A DNA stretch of 64,000 bases from Oscheius dolichura (taxonomy: Eukaryota; Nematoda; Chromadorea; Rhabditida; Rhabditidae): NCBI GenBank assembly GCA_932521035.1, contig OW051495.1, positions 9,734,001 to 9,798,000 of the forward strand, read 5' to 3'. Under the pieces are notes generated by a model. It was not told the DNA's origin and did not search any database. It was given only the letters and a program-made list of their open reading frames with translations. Shown one piece after another: positions 53,600 through 64,000 of the stretch. The translations under genes and the position numbers were made by a program. Each line of letters starts with the position of its first letter. Within the stretch, counting starts at the first letter, position 1.

Positions 53600-54010
53600 G
53601 CTTGCACATAACCCAATTAACATTGGTTCTTCCGTCTGGGGTCTAGACGGAAGTCCAAACAGTTGAAGTTTGTGAGGGAGTCCTTGGAGGCAAAGTGAGA
53701 TAATAAGCCAAAAGATGCAGAAGACTCTTTGCGTGGTTGCATTGAGAAGCGGTCTAGCGAAAGGAGCTGTGATTCCGTACAAATAGATCAAATCTGCTCA
53801 GGCTAAATATGCCAGCAGGATCAAAACAACTTCTTGAGTAATAATTAGTGTAACTTTCTCATAGACTAATTCGTAGCGGCTGGCCTTGGGAAACACGCAT
53901 ATCCTGGAACCCGGCGTGGGAAGTCCCAGGAATTCCAAGAAATCATGAGAAATAAGGTTGATCTTGTCGCTCGGTTGACTTATGTATACCTACAATAGAG
54001 ACAGAAGATC
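53600..54010 (-). pseudogene. Broken serpentine receptor fragment
   Basis: One frame on the - strand runs from an acceptor near 54000 with receptor-like sequence (SHDFLEFLGLPTPGSRICVF, LIITQEVVLILLAYLA). It meets an in-frame TGA and continues in the same frame (LIYLYGITAPFARPLL, FWLIISLCLQGLPHKL). After a small shift comes YVQAKRRLFVVSVASF, which resembles the loop before helix 6. No start or 3' part joins it. Probably the middle of a decayed chemoreceptor; subfamily unclear. Confidence 0.5.
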
Positions 54011-54393
54011 ATGGGGGTCGTATGGCCTGATTAGTGATATATGGAAAATATCCTGAATGCGCCTTCGGTTAATAAAATGACCGAAGAGTGCTTACTACAT
54101 GTATTGTCTCTTCTCCGCTTATCATTCTACTCCCCCTCAGTCTCATCCTAAGGTGCAATCATTTCCTGAAATGCCCACGGAGACGGACGAAAATATGCCA
54201 AAATAAGCCTCCGCCTTTGGGTTTATTTTTCGAAATCAGTTGGATGAAAATAGAAAGGACACCCACATTTAAGAAAAAACTCTTTTCTTCGTTCCTGTCA
54301 TCTTTACCTACAGTCTCATAGGGGCCCCTTGACAAATTTGTAACAATAGCAAAGGATAGTGATGTAATTGAATCTTTATTCAAACCTATCCGT

Positions 54394-56023
54394 CTACCAT
54401 TGCTTGGCAAACAGGGCAAAATAGACTTCTGTTGTTTCTTTTGGCTTGTGGAGTACTTTCACTTCGTTGCCTTTACCGAGAAGATGTTGCACCGTTGTGT
54501 TGCTCCAATTTTTAGAGAGGAAGAAGAGACACACCGTCACCGCATTGGCTGAGCTAAAAACAGAACTGTTGTGGAGTGATATAGAGAACTTACAAGGCGA
54601 TCCACATTTCAAGAATTGCCATACACACTTGGCCCATAAATGTGAAAAATCCATAGACGAGAAACGAAAGCACAGTTAATATAGAAACAACAGCAATAAA
54701 GAATGACATGATTACGGTAATTATTAGGATTTTCTGAAAATTATGGATTGCAATAACAGCTAAACAACAGACCTTCATAACCTTTAGGTTTTCCGTGACC
54801 TGGTACCGTATGCTGAGGGTATAGTGGCTTGTTGATTGGTAGTTATTGCTCAGATCTGCTAGTTTCCTACTATTGTACTGGTAGAAGACAATAAAGCTGA
54901 TGATTCCGCCTCCGATTATGATAATGAAGATGGTAAGATGGAGGAAAGAGATCTCACCTATAAATTTAACATGATATTTTCTCCTTTGATACTAGACAGA
55001 TAAATTTTACCCGATTCTCCAATCAACATATGAAAAGTTTTACTCCAGGAAACCCCCTTTCAATCATCTCTGTTGTCTAAAAAGAGTCTTTGCCCCCTCG
55101 TTTCATTTTTAATTCATCGAAAGCATCTGCCAGAAAACGTGCAATATAATCTCTCCGCTATGATCTTTCCGCTAAGCTATAAATGTGAAAGACGTGAAAG
55201 GTAAATGTTTTATGAACACTAGGCGGCATAAAAAATTATGTATTTCGGTCACATGGGATCGGTTTGTCTGACCAAAAGAAACAAAAGACAGAAGATCACG
55301 ACAGTTTCTTTCGGCAAAGGACGAGAAAAATTGCAAGGATTACCAGGGAAATTGATGTGAAAGACTGGGTAAAGTGTTCTCTGGTTTATTTTGATCTCAC
55401 ATGGCTAAACACGTAATCCCCTGTCGTTCCAACCTACTCAGTTTTCTACTCTGATTCACCATTAGTAAGCATCCCCCCAGCAACGGTTCCATTCAATATT
55501 GCTATTCCATAACCAAGAAAAATAATCCATGGTCTTCTTTTGCGCTCGTAGTCTTCCACATAATAGGTGGCAAATGCCCGTTCCAGGAGAAGGATCGGTA
55601 TCATACAGGCATATTGAGAAGTAAAGCCTATTCTACAGACTGACGCCACGAGCATCAATATGTCATCTGGGAGCTTACCTTAAAATTTCCAATCTACGGT
55701 ATGAAAATTAACAAACTTTTAATTTCCAGTAAGCCGACTTCGTAGGATATGGTAATGGTTCTTGAAACGATGACGATGTAATAGGTTCCGAGGAATATTT
55801 GAGTAATTCGAATGATATTCGAGTGGTAGAGATGAAATCGATTAAGGATTAGAATAATAGGTAGGAATAAACAAAAGGAGATGACTAAATTGATGATCTC
55901 GATGATAAATATTGTGTAGAAGAGGTATGGAGCACTCTGAAGGATATCCGTCCTGATGAGGATCACTACAAACAGGGAAGTAGTCTGGTTTTGGTAGTGT
56001 AGATCATAGTTAGTGAGGAGCAT
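54394..56023 (-). CDS. Sre-family serpentine chemoreceptor
   Basis: Complete receptor, 333 aa. Exons 56023-55717, 55678-55460, 54957-54782, 54733-54594, 54553-54394, in phase. Family marks: FHLYHSNIIRITQIFLGTYY after helix 1, QYACMIPILLLERAFATYYV followed by EDYERKRRPWI (the ERxFAtyYv-DYE motif diagnostic of sre), FYQYNSRKLA, and YTLSIRYQVTENLK before helix 6. The C-terminal tail has KETTEVYFALF. The 500-nt intron after exon 2 has no recognised content. Confidence 0.88.
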
Positions 56024-56760
56024 CTGAAGGTAGAGTTATAAATGTTATTATTTGGTATAAAACAGAAAGAGGATGTTGCTCAAGGAAAGAAACAGGGGGC
56101 CAAGCTCTGCAGAGCGCGGGCTGCTCCCTTAGAAACGCTTCACCAATTATCCTCAATAACCAGCTAATTTGCTTTTTGCTGATGTGAGCCCACTGAATGT
56201 TCAAAGTAGACTTCAACTAGCTCACTTCCTTATGCGAAAAAAAAACAACAGAGATTGAGTCATGTTTGGAGGGGGCAAGACAGACATCAAGTGTGCGAGG
56301 CATGACTACAGTCTTTCCCAATTTTTGCTGCCCTCTGGCGAGAAATAAAACCAGTTGGGAGGGAAAGCTCAAACTCACTCCGCTCATCGCTGGCGTCGAA
56401 GACGACGGTGTAGAAAGTTTGCAGTAACTATGCAATCTATGCGCAGATATCAACGACAATCTTGTTGATGAATGGGGACCACCACCTGAACAAGTTGATT
56501 GCTCTTTCATTCATATTTCATGCGTTTCACACTACGATCTCTTCTTCTTTCAAAGAACCACATCTGTCAGTACAAAATAACATGTCTATCAAATTATTCG
56601 TGCGTAAACACCGAAGGCATGGCAGCCTTGCGATATCCAACGGCGATGACAGCTAGTTCATTGTTCAATGGTCAAAGAATCCCTACTTTTTGGATGGAAA
56701 TCTTATCAGAATGATAAGAACTTTATTTCGAGATCACTTGGTAGCCCTGCCGGCAGCACG
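56024..56760. other. Divergent spacer between sre and PLP-enzyme genes
   Basis: Holds the 5' flanks of two divergently transcribed genes (sre on -, PLP enzyme on +). Short open frames only. Confidence 0.4.
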
Positions 56761-58374
56761 ATGAGGTCGGTCATTTATTGCCCCCAATTTCCAGAAATTT
56801 CAGTGATTTCAATTGGCCACCAGCTAAAAACGAGGCAAGTGAGCGATTCCACGACGATTTTGCCAACCTCTCACTGGAGTCAAAACTTATACATGCTAAA
56901 GCAGCGATCCCAAAGAGAATTGACCCTCTGGTCACCCCGATTTACCACTCCGCCACTTACCGGTACGCCAGTATGGCGCAATACCATGAACCTGGACACG
57001 TATGCCACCGTAACTCCTCCCTAATTGAAATAATAGGGTCAAAATGCTGTGTATCAGCGCTGTGGCAATCCGACGGTGGAAACAGTTGAAGTGGCCATCC
57101 ACGAGTTGGAAGGAGGTGCGGCGACGTTGACTTACAACTCTGGTCAGGCTGCGTGTGCCGCCGTTTTCCTCGAATTTCTCAAACCTGGAGACCATATAGT
57201 AATTATTTGAACGTTTGTGGTAAATCTGGTTCAGATTTCTATGTATCCAATATACAGTGGTTCGTATTCCTACCTCACGGAGATCAGCGCTCGTTTTGGG
57301 GTAGAGTTGACTTTCGTTGACATCATAAAAGAAGAAGACTTCGTCGGGGCCGTTGAGGGGGCCATTAAGCCCAATACGAAGGTTTTATCCAGCTGTACAA
57401 AATATGAAAAACTGTCCTTCAGCTCATGCACTTCGAGGTATTAGCCAATCCTACTCTAGAGATGCCCGACCTCATTGCTCTCATTAAACTGGCCAACACA
57501 GTCAAGGTTTGCCCATTCCCGGTGGAAATGACTCTCTGTGTAGATTAAGATCAGTGTCGACTCTACTTTTGCTTCCCCCTTCCATTTCAAGCCGATCAAA
57601 TTGGGAGCCGACTTGTCCATTCACAGCTGGTTTGCTCACTTCTTGATTATTACACGGGTTAAGTTCGAAATTTCTGGGTGGGCATACGGATGTTATTGGT
57701 GGATGTGTGACGGCCAAGGATATCGGCGACTGGCAACGTCTGAAAGTTCAGCAACTAACCACGGGCAGTGCTCTGGTAAGATTTGCCAGTGATCGTCTTC
57801 AATCATTCCAGTGCCCCTTTACTGCTTCTCTTCTTTCTCGCGGTCTGAAAACTCTCTGCCTCCGAATGGAAAAAATCTCTTCGAATGCAATGAAAATAGC
57901 CACGTTCTTGGAGTCCCATCCTAAGGTTGGGTAACCTTTCCTCCCCTATTGTCTTCTCAGGTTGTTTCCGTCAACTACCCCGGTCTTCCATCCAACAAGT
58001 ACCATAAAATAGCTCTTCAAGAGTTCGAAAACGGCTTCGGTGGAATTATCGCATTCGACCTCGGAACGAAACAAGCTGCCCTTGCTCTCGCTGAGGTAAA
58101 TCCTCTCACATCTTGACTTATTCTTTAGAATGTGCGCCTTGTGGTCCACGCATGGAGTCTCGGCGGTGTTGAGAGCAATATTCAACACTCTGGTAAGAAT
58201 CTTCGTTTGGGAATGTACCTTTTGTTTTCAGCCAGCTGGTCTCATGGAAAAGACAGCTTGAAAGGAGAAAAGGCTCCCGAACCTATTGGAGAAGGCTCCC
58301 TTCGTCTGAGTGTCGGAGTGGAAAACACCAACGACCTGATCGCTGACCTCCAGAGAGCACTCTCCTTTGTTTGA
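56761..58374 (+). CDS. Cystathionine gamma/beta-lyase-type PLP enzyme
   Basis: Cys/Met-metabolism PLP enzyme of 415 aa, cytosolic, acting in transsulfuration or sulfur amino-acid breakdown. Exons 56761-56765, 56804-56999, 57037-57198, 57235-57381, 57423-57506, 57544-57629, 57664-57775, 57812-57925, 57961-58095, 58129-58192, 58232-58374; phases fit. Visible: TPIYHSATYRYAS, YQRCGNPTVETVE, LEGGAATLTYNSGQAA (cofactor phosphate region), VDSTFASPFHFKPI with the cofactor-binding Asp, the catalytic lysine in HSCSKFLGGHTDVIGG (spanning a 34-nt intron), RGLKTLCLRM, and SLGGVESNIQHSAS. The first exon is only ATGAG. Whether it acts as gamma-lyase, beta-lyase or on methionine cannot be told from these motifs. 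Confidence 0.9.
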
Positions 58375-58562
58375 AATGCTAACCTCTAAAAACTGTGTCA
58401 ATAAATATCCTATGTTCTTGCTTCCATCGGACTGCGGTCAATTTTGCGGGTTGTTTACTTGATGGACTTTGACCCCTGGACGAGCGTCCGCATAGACCGA
58501 GATTTGCTGTCCTTCCCACGTGGTTTTGCCCCCTTTCTGATATCACTTCCACATCCCTGACA

Positions 58563-59782
58563 ATGAAGTTGACGTTTCCTCTATTTCAACGAATTTTTGA
58601 TGCACGCTACATGCTCTTGTCGAAAAAGATAACGTTCCAAAGTGGAAAGGGAGAAAATATCGAGGTGGATGCTGTTTACCAGGTATTTTTGAGTGTTTCC
58701 TTCGCTGAAAACAGATTTCATTCAGGATACCCATCCAGATGGTAACGCTAGAGCCACCGTTTTTGCGCTTCATGGATCTCCTGACTCTTATAGAAATTTC
58801 AAACATATTGCTTCGAAATTAGCGGAAAAGAATATCAGATTGGTTGCTCCAAACTATCCGGGGCACAGTCTGACAGCCAGTAGGGGTTTTCATTTTCCAT
58901 AGATTGCCAATATCTCCAGATGACCATCGGTTAACTTGGACTAACCCTGAAAGGAATAATTTCGCTCAACAGATAATCGACACTCTTCACCTGACAGGGA
59001 AGAAGGATCTCATTTTTATGGGTCATTCGAAAGGAGCTCCTAATGCTCTACAACTTGGATTGAAACATACGGTAAAAATTGCAAATTCTAAAGAATATGG
59101 ATAAAAGAAATTATAGGCTGATACCCTGGGAATAGTGCTACTGAATTCTACAGGCGTACTGCCACACAGAGGATATCGATACTCCGTTCTGATGAATAAA
59201 GTGGCTCAGAAGTTGAGACGGCTCAGGATGACAAGAGGCGTAGGAGAAGGAATGATACATTTGTGTGAGTTTCAGCGATTGAAAATGACCACGGTCAATA
59301 GAAAAAAAGCTCACTGTCCAAATAAAACCGGCCCTTTTTAGCATATAACAAGATCCTCCGTATGCGTGTCCCTCAAAAAGAGGCAGCCGCTGTTGCCGCT
59401 CAAAATATGCTCACCTTTGATTTCCAAGGACTGACAAAAGACATTGAACAATTCTTATCCACTGACGAGGTACTGCATCATCCTCTCATGCCGATAACTC
59501 CTTTAGATTCGTCTGTTTCTGGCCTTCTCTGGAAAGGACCTTCTGATTGAACGAGAAGTCTCCGAAGATCTTGTGAAGAGATTTGGCGCTATCAAGCGAT
59601 TTGACTACATAAAAGAATCGGATCATCAGTCAGCGGTAGATGTGGCAAACGCTTTTCAGCAAGGCAACAAGATCGTCACAGCTTTCTTTGATCAGGATGA
59701 TCATTTTGTGAATAATTCAAGGCCTGAAACGATTGTTGAAGCCATTGATACTATTGTCAAGGCTAAAGAAAGGGAAAAGTAA
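58563..59782 (+). CDS. Alpha/beta hydrolase
   Basis: Predicted serine hydrolase of 325 aa; substrate unknown. Exons 58563-58682, 58726-58879, 58920-59071, 59117-59264, 59342-59469, 59507-59782, all in phase. Oxyanion-side motif FALHGSPDSYRNF (HGSP), then VAPNYPGHSLT, the nucleophile elbow MGHSKGAPN (G-H-S-x-G), LLNSTGVLPHRGYR, SGKDLLIEREVSED, and a likely catalytic His in FFDQDDHFVNN near the C-terminus. No signal peptide. It follows the PLP enzyme by 188 nt and precedes the tandem kinase on the same strand, but the spacing is not diagnostic of an operon. Confidence 0.85.
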
Positions 59783-60122
59783 TGAATTGTATGAATTTTT
59801 TTCGCCTGTTTTATATTTGACGGAAGACATAAAATGTATTTTAGAAAATAAAAGAAAAGAAACGGTGAAATAGTCGGCTGCCTCATTCAGTTTGAAATAT
59901 TGGCGCGTTTCTTTTGATGTGCTCCTGCACTGCCGCACACAACAGTTGCTTTTATTGATAGCATCAATTGATGAAAAACGCCCTTTCCCAGAGAGGGGTC
60001 TCGTCTCAATCTATTTACTCTACTCCTCTCGAAATTTCTTTCTTTCCAATTTCTTCTTTATTTTATTTATAACTTGAAGTTAGCTTGAATTTCTCTTTTC
60101 ACTTTTCATGATGATTATTTAG
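59783..60122. other. Spacer before the tandem kinase
   Basis: No gene seen. Confidence 0.4.
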
Positions 60123-63050
60123 ATGGCCAGAACAAAAAAGCAAACTACTTCAAAAGACAAGCCCCGTCACATCAATCGGAATGTCCAAGGTATTCTCCGT
60201 GAGGTCAGCGTTTTTACCATTTTATGAGTTTAGATTAAACCAAAGGGTGTTCATTTTTTTAAGCTGAAAAATGACGAAGATACGCTCGTAATCCTCCTTT
60301 TTATAGCATATCACCAAACTGGAGCAGCTGCCAGCAGTAAAGTATATAAAGAATTTAACTCCTGACGGTATTGCTCTTGATTTGTTCAATGTTATTTTCA
60401 GGCAAGAAGAAGGGGATAAATGAAATTCCCTACTACACCTTACCTTGCTTTACAATTGAAGGGCTAGTGGGCAGTGGAAGTTTTGGTTATGTTCAAAAGG
60501 GTTACGACAAATTTAAACAGTGAGCTTCCTTACCAAACAATTAATTGTTGTTTTGCAGATGTGTAGCCATTAAAATGTTCTTTAATAAGTTGGATAAATA
60601 CGCGAAACGGGAAATTGAATTTCTAACAACGGTTAGTTCTTCCTTGCTGTTAAAAAATTAAGGAGTCGGTGACGTTTTGTCCGAAGTGGCAAACGGTGTT
60701 TCTGTTATCACGTTAATAGTGAATTTGGACAGCGACGTGGCGCGAGAAAGATTAGAACGAAGCCGTATGGCGAGGGATTTCAATTTAGAAAAAAAAAAGA
60801 TCAAAATCCAAAAAGACAATGCAATAGAAAGCCAACTGATAAATTTATAGCATACTACTCATCGGCATATAGTCAAATTTATGGGTGTAATATGGGATGG
60901 AAGTGTAGAAAAGACTAAAGAAGACCCAAATCCACAGTTAGTTTATTCAGGATACGTAATGGAGTTTATGGAGCTTGGTAGCCTACATGAAGGTTCATTT
61001 TATCACTTTCACCACAAATGAAATGTTCAGAAATCCATAATATTACGAGGCAATACAATATGAAATTAGTTTGGACATGGATAAAGCAGATTAGCTCGGC
61101 ACTAGAATATTTACACGAAAATGACATAATTCATAGGGACGTTAAACCTCATAAGTAAGCATCTTTCTTTTTTTAAATAATTTTATGTCTAGTATTCTTC
61201 TGGCCCAAAGGGAACACGTACAATTGGCTGATTTTGGAACGGCCAGAGTTATTGCTACCAAGATCACAGCAGGGTAGGTGCTCCTTCACTGTAAGACAGT
61301 ACTGTATTCAGATGTGGTACTGAATTTTATATGGCTCCGGAAGCAAAGACCGAACAGTACGGGACGGCATCCGATGTCTATTCATTGGGAGTTGTAATTT
61401 GGGAAATACTACACAGGAAGTTAGTGTTACCACATCTATACTTAAGACTCCAGTATTTCAGACATCCAAGTAAACACTGTCATATTGTGGAAAAAGAGGC
61501 AGTCACCATTGCTGTACCTATTATTGATATCAGATTAGACAAAGAAACGTCCACTTTAATTAAACGGTAATGAAAAGGGTGGATGTGGGGCTATCAAAAC
61601 ATTAATTTAGATGTTGGGAGATTACTCATACAGAAAGACCATCAATACAAGATATTATTAATTTCTTCGAGACGAGGATGTCCAAAAGCTCAGCCAGCGC
61701 GTTGGAAATGCAAGTGGTACCTGGTTGGAACGATGGTGTTAACCAGGTGAACAGCATGGAGCAGCATGTGGCTCCTCAAGCAGGTATCTCCTCTACTTGC
61801 TTCCACAGCACGTATTACACAGGCTATGTTATCTACGACACTAATATTCCAATGGAAATCGCTACTCTTCCTGGGGAAAATAATGTTAATATGGAAGAAA
61901 ATAGATATGTAAATGCTGCCCTTGGTGAAATTCGCCCACTTCAAGGAGTCAACAACGGAGAGCCCAATTTCTTTGGCACTGGCGGTTTATTAGGGTACCT
62001 ACTTGTAATAATGACTTCTCTACCATTCTTTTCTCCAGATCTGTTGTTATAAAACAGTTGGATACAGGCTTTCTCGCTCGCCAGAAAGAGATTTACAAGT
62101 CTGTTGATATGCTTTCTAATGTTCTTGAAAACCTGGCTTGGGCAGAACAGCAACGAAATCGTCCACGAGAGATTTTATTATCTAGCGAGGTGACATTGCC
62201 GACTTCTGTACCACGGTATTACAGTTGGTCCATCCAAATATTGCGAAAGTGCTTTCGTTTATCTCTACTTCTGAAAGGAGAGAGGATATCAATGCTCTCG
62301 TCATGGAGGGCAAAGCTGATGGGATCCTTGAAACATGTTAATTTTGATTATTTTTTTCCCTATCGACAAGTATAATTTCAGATGCTCAGCGGTACCCATT
62401 TTCCGATGAAAAAGTGAGGATTCTCGGATTGCAGTTAGCTAGCGCTCTTCAATACTGCCACAATCTCGGAGTTATGCATAGAGATGTCAGGCCAAAGAAG
62501 TAAGTTAACCTTACTCGTTGCGGCTATAACTCTATGTTCCCACTATTACAGTATTATTTTTAAGCATATATGTTCACCATGGAGGCAACACACTCAAACT
62601 GGCTAATTTCGGCTATGCGAAAAAAGGCGGTGATCTCTTCAATACGGCAAAGTATTTGCCTATTCTATTTTATTCATTTTTATTTCTCCAGTCGAGCAGA
62701 AGAAGTTTATTACAAGGCACCTGAGGTCATCACCGCGGCTCCTATGGCCATCTATAGTTATCCGGTTGACGTGTACAGCTTTGGCCTCGTTCTGTGGTCT
62801 ATGGCTCATGATGGAAGGTACTGGCTGTATTTTGAGTGATCACGCTTTTAGGAGACCATTCATTAATAGGGCTATTAACCCTTTTGCCTTTGGCGAATAT
62901 CTTCAAGGTGGAGATGACAACCGCCCGAAGATCCGTGAAAATCTAGACGAGATGCTAACAAGTTTGATCCGTTGGTGTTGGAAAACTGATTTCAACCAGA
63001 GACCCACAATGACTGATGTAATGAACCTCCTTCAAAAGACTGCCGGTTAA
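60123..63050 (+). CDS. Tandem protein kinase with two kinase domains
   Basis: One 689-aa protein from 16 exons: 60123-60203, 60307-60367, 60402-60519, 60559-60631, 60851-60992, 61031-61154, 61193-61273, 61312-61419, 61462-61566, 61611-61994, 62039-62189, 62225-62336, 62382-62499, 62565-62651, 62692-62817, 62852-63050; phases all fit. Domain 1 has the glycine loop GSGSFGYV, CVAIK, HRDVKPHN, ADFGTA, YMAPEA and DVYSLGVVIWEI: a complete Ser/Thr- or dual-type kinase set. Exon 10 runs without a break through a 90-residue linker into domain 2. Domain 2 has the loop GTGGLLG, VVIKQ, LVHPNIAKVLSF, MHRDVRPKN, then LANFG in place of DFG, YYKAPEV and DVYSFGLVLWSM. The magnesium-binding Asp of DFG is thus Asn, so domain 2 is probably a pseudokinase or atypical. 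No membrane segment or signal peptide. Confidence 0.85.
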
Positions 63051-63500
63051 TTATAATTTCTGTTCTTTTTACGAAAAATGAAATTCTATGTTGAACATTG
63101 ATATCGGAGGAATCCGAGTTTCCGTGGATCAGGAGAAGTACAGTAAACAAAATGAAAAGAGGGGCAAGTCTCTATAAGAAGGGTAGCACATTGGATAAGA
63201 GAAAATAGCAAGGAAGGTAGGAGCAGAACATGCGATAACGTGCTGGGTATGGCATTTCCGTTTCCCAGTACCCTTCTAGGAACCAACGCAGACTAAAAGG
63301 CTTGAATTCTGTAGCCAGATAGGTTCCTTGGGGATACTCACCTTCTTAAAAAGAGTGATCACCCTTTGTGTTCAATGCTATATTATTCACTACAGCTGTT
63401 TTATTCAGAAAGACGTACTCTCTCGAGTTTTCACTCCTTGATTAATTATTGATTTCCACCTGTCTCTTCTTATACCTTCTACTAGTTTTCATTCAGTCAC
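63051..63500. other. Spacer before the last receptor
   Basis: No gene seen; 5' flank of the receptor starting at 63501. Confidence 0.4.
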
Positions 63501-64000
63501 ATGATCGAGTGCCCCGAATTTGACTACGACTATGAAAAGTCGCATGCTGTCTATTTGTGGTGCCTGCATCTCGCTACCTTTATTAGTCTGCTGGTTAATT
63601 CGGTGATCTGCTACTGTATCATTTTCCGTTCTCCCAGCCAGATGAAAACCTATCGTTGGTTCCTGCTCCTCCATCAGGTTGCCGCTTTCGTAACAGACAT
63701 ATGGATACTGCCGTCCCCTCTTAAAACCAAACCTGAAATTTCTTTGCTCAAGGAGTAATTCTTGTTCCATTCCCAGCTGGTTATTTTTTTGGTTATGCAA
63801 AATATTTTATGTCAACTGAGAAAGTCTATGCATTGGGGACAGAGCTTTATTACTTTTGAACATATCACTGTGGGTCTTTTATTCTTCTATCGATATCGGC
63901 CGTCCACCAAGTTAGAAGTAATATCTTCTGGTGGGCATCATTCCTACTGTTTCTTCTTATCGTGCTCATAGTGAATACGTATTTGCCATTGAGCATACAA
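63501..64000 (+). CDS. Serpentine chemoreceptor, 5' part (runs off the window)
   Basis: Starts at the ATG at 63501 with a short N-terminus, helix 1 (WCLHLATFISLLVNSVICYC), then IIFRSPSQMKTYRWFLLLHQ and VTDIW, the arrangement of srh/sri/str receptors (a Pro-Ser then K-T-Y-W before helix 2, Asp in helix 2). Further on PFPAGYFFGYAKYF and a later LLFFYRY agree with helices 2-3 of the srh/sri group. Introns between these blocks (about 63710-63870) could not be fixed. The gene continues beyond 64000. Confidence 0.65.

Noticed and set aside
61678-62052. Two separate kinase genes
   Set aside because: Exon 10 runs open from the end of the first kinase domain through the linker to the glycine loop of the second, and all later phases fit.
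1-64000. tRNA or rRNA genes
   Set aside because: I looked for cloverleaf-compatible boxes by eye and found none that I could support; a covariance-model scan would be decisive.

Overview
The window is nuclear DNA of a free-living type (rhabditid-like) nematode. The evidence is the gene content (families of srsx, str, srh/sri, srv and sre serpentine chemoreceptors, ABU/PQN-like Cys/Gln-rich secreted proteins, a nematode-style C-type lectin, a CYP33-like P450, UGTs, a peroxisomal acyl-CoA oxidase), very short GT-AG introns (commonly 34-50 nt) with TTTTCAG/TTTTAG acceptors, and a TTAGGC telomere-type repeat. The species cannot be named from the sequence alone. Gene models were built by reading splice sites by eye; where exon lengths and phases add up to an open frame I say so.

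Layout. 0.6-4.6 kb: two tandem srsx receptors (+). 4.6-11.2 kb: a kinase relic, an ABU/PQN tail fragment and three copies of a DUF4781-like gene in different states of decay, seeded with small inverted-repeat transposons. 12-14 kb: an srh/sri-type receptor (-). 14.5-17.2 kb: a complete UDP-glycosyltransferase (+). 17.7-20 kb: small secreted or hypothetical genes and a C-type lectin (+). 20.6-22.6 kb: an srx-like receptor (+). 22.7-31.3 kb: a very large inverted repeat (arms about 2.05 and 2.2 kb) around 4.3 kb that holds two closely spaced unrecognised genes and one damaged one (-). 31.4-36.1 kb: an unrecognised gene, a 5'-truncated UGT and a poorly resolved Cys-rich locus (-). 36.4-39.8 kb: two tandem str receptors (-). 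40-41.7 kb: small uncertain genes. 42-46.1 kb: acyl-CoA oxidase (-) with an ABU/PQN-like gene (+) nested in one intron. 46.7-47.3 kb: a multi-pass protein (+). 47.4-49.3 kb: a CYP33-like P450 (-). 49.7-56 kb: chemoreceptor cluster (-): a damaged srv copy carrying a telomeric repeat, an srh/sri gene, an intact srv gene, a broken receptor and an sre gene. 56.8-63 kb: cystathionine lyase-type PLP enzyme, alpha/beta hydrolase, and a tandem two-kinase gene (all +). 63.5 kb to the end: 5' part of another receptor.

The genes do not form one pathway. The window looks like a fast-evolving nematode chromosome arm: chemosensory families expanding and decaying, detoxification enzymes (UGT, CYP), a few conserved metabolic genes, and many non-autonomous elements. 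The most unusual structures are the 8.6-kb inverted repeat with gene cargo, the interstitial TTAGGC tract that replaces an exon of an srv copy, a MITE inserted in the coding part of a DUF4781-like gene, the nested ABU/PQN gene, a UGT lacking the usual catalytic histidine, and a tandem kinase whose second domain carries NFG instead of DFG.
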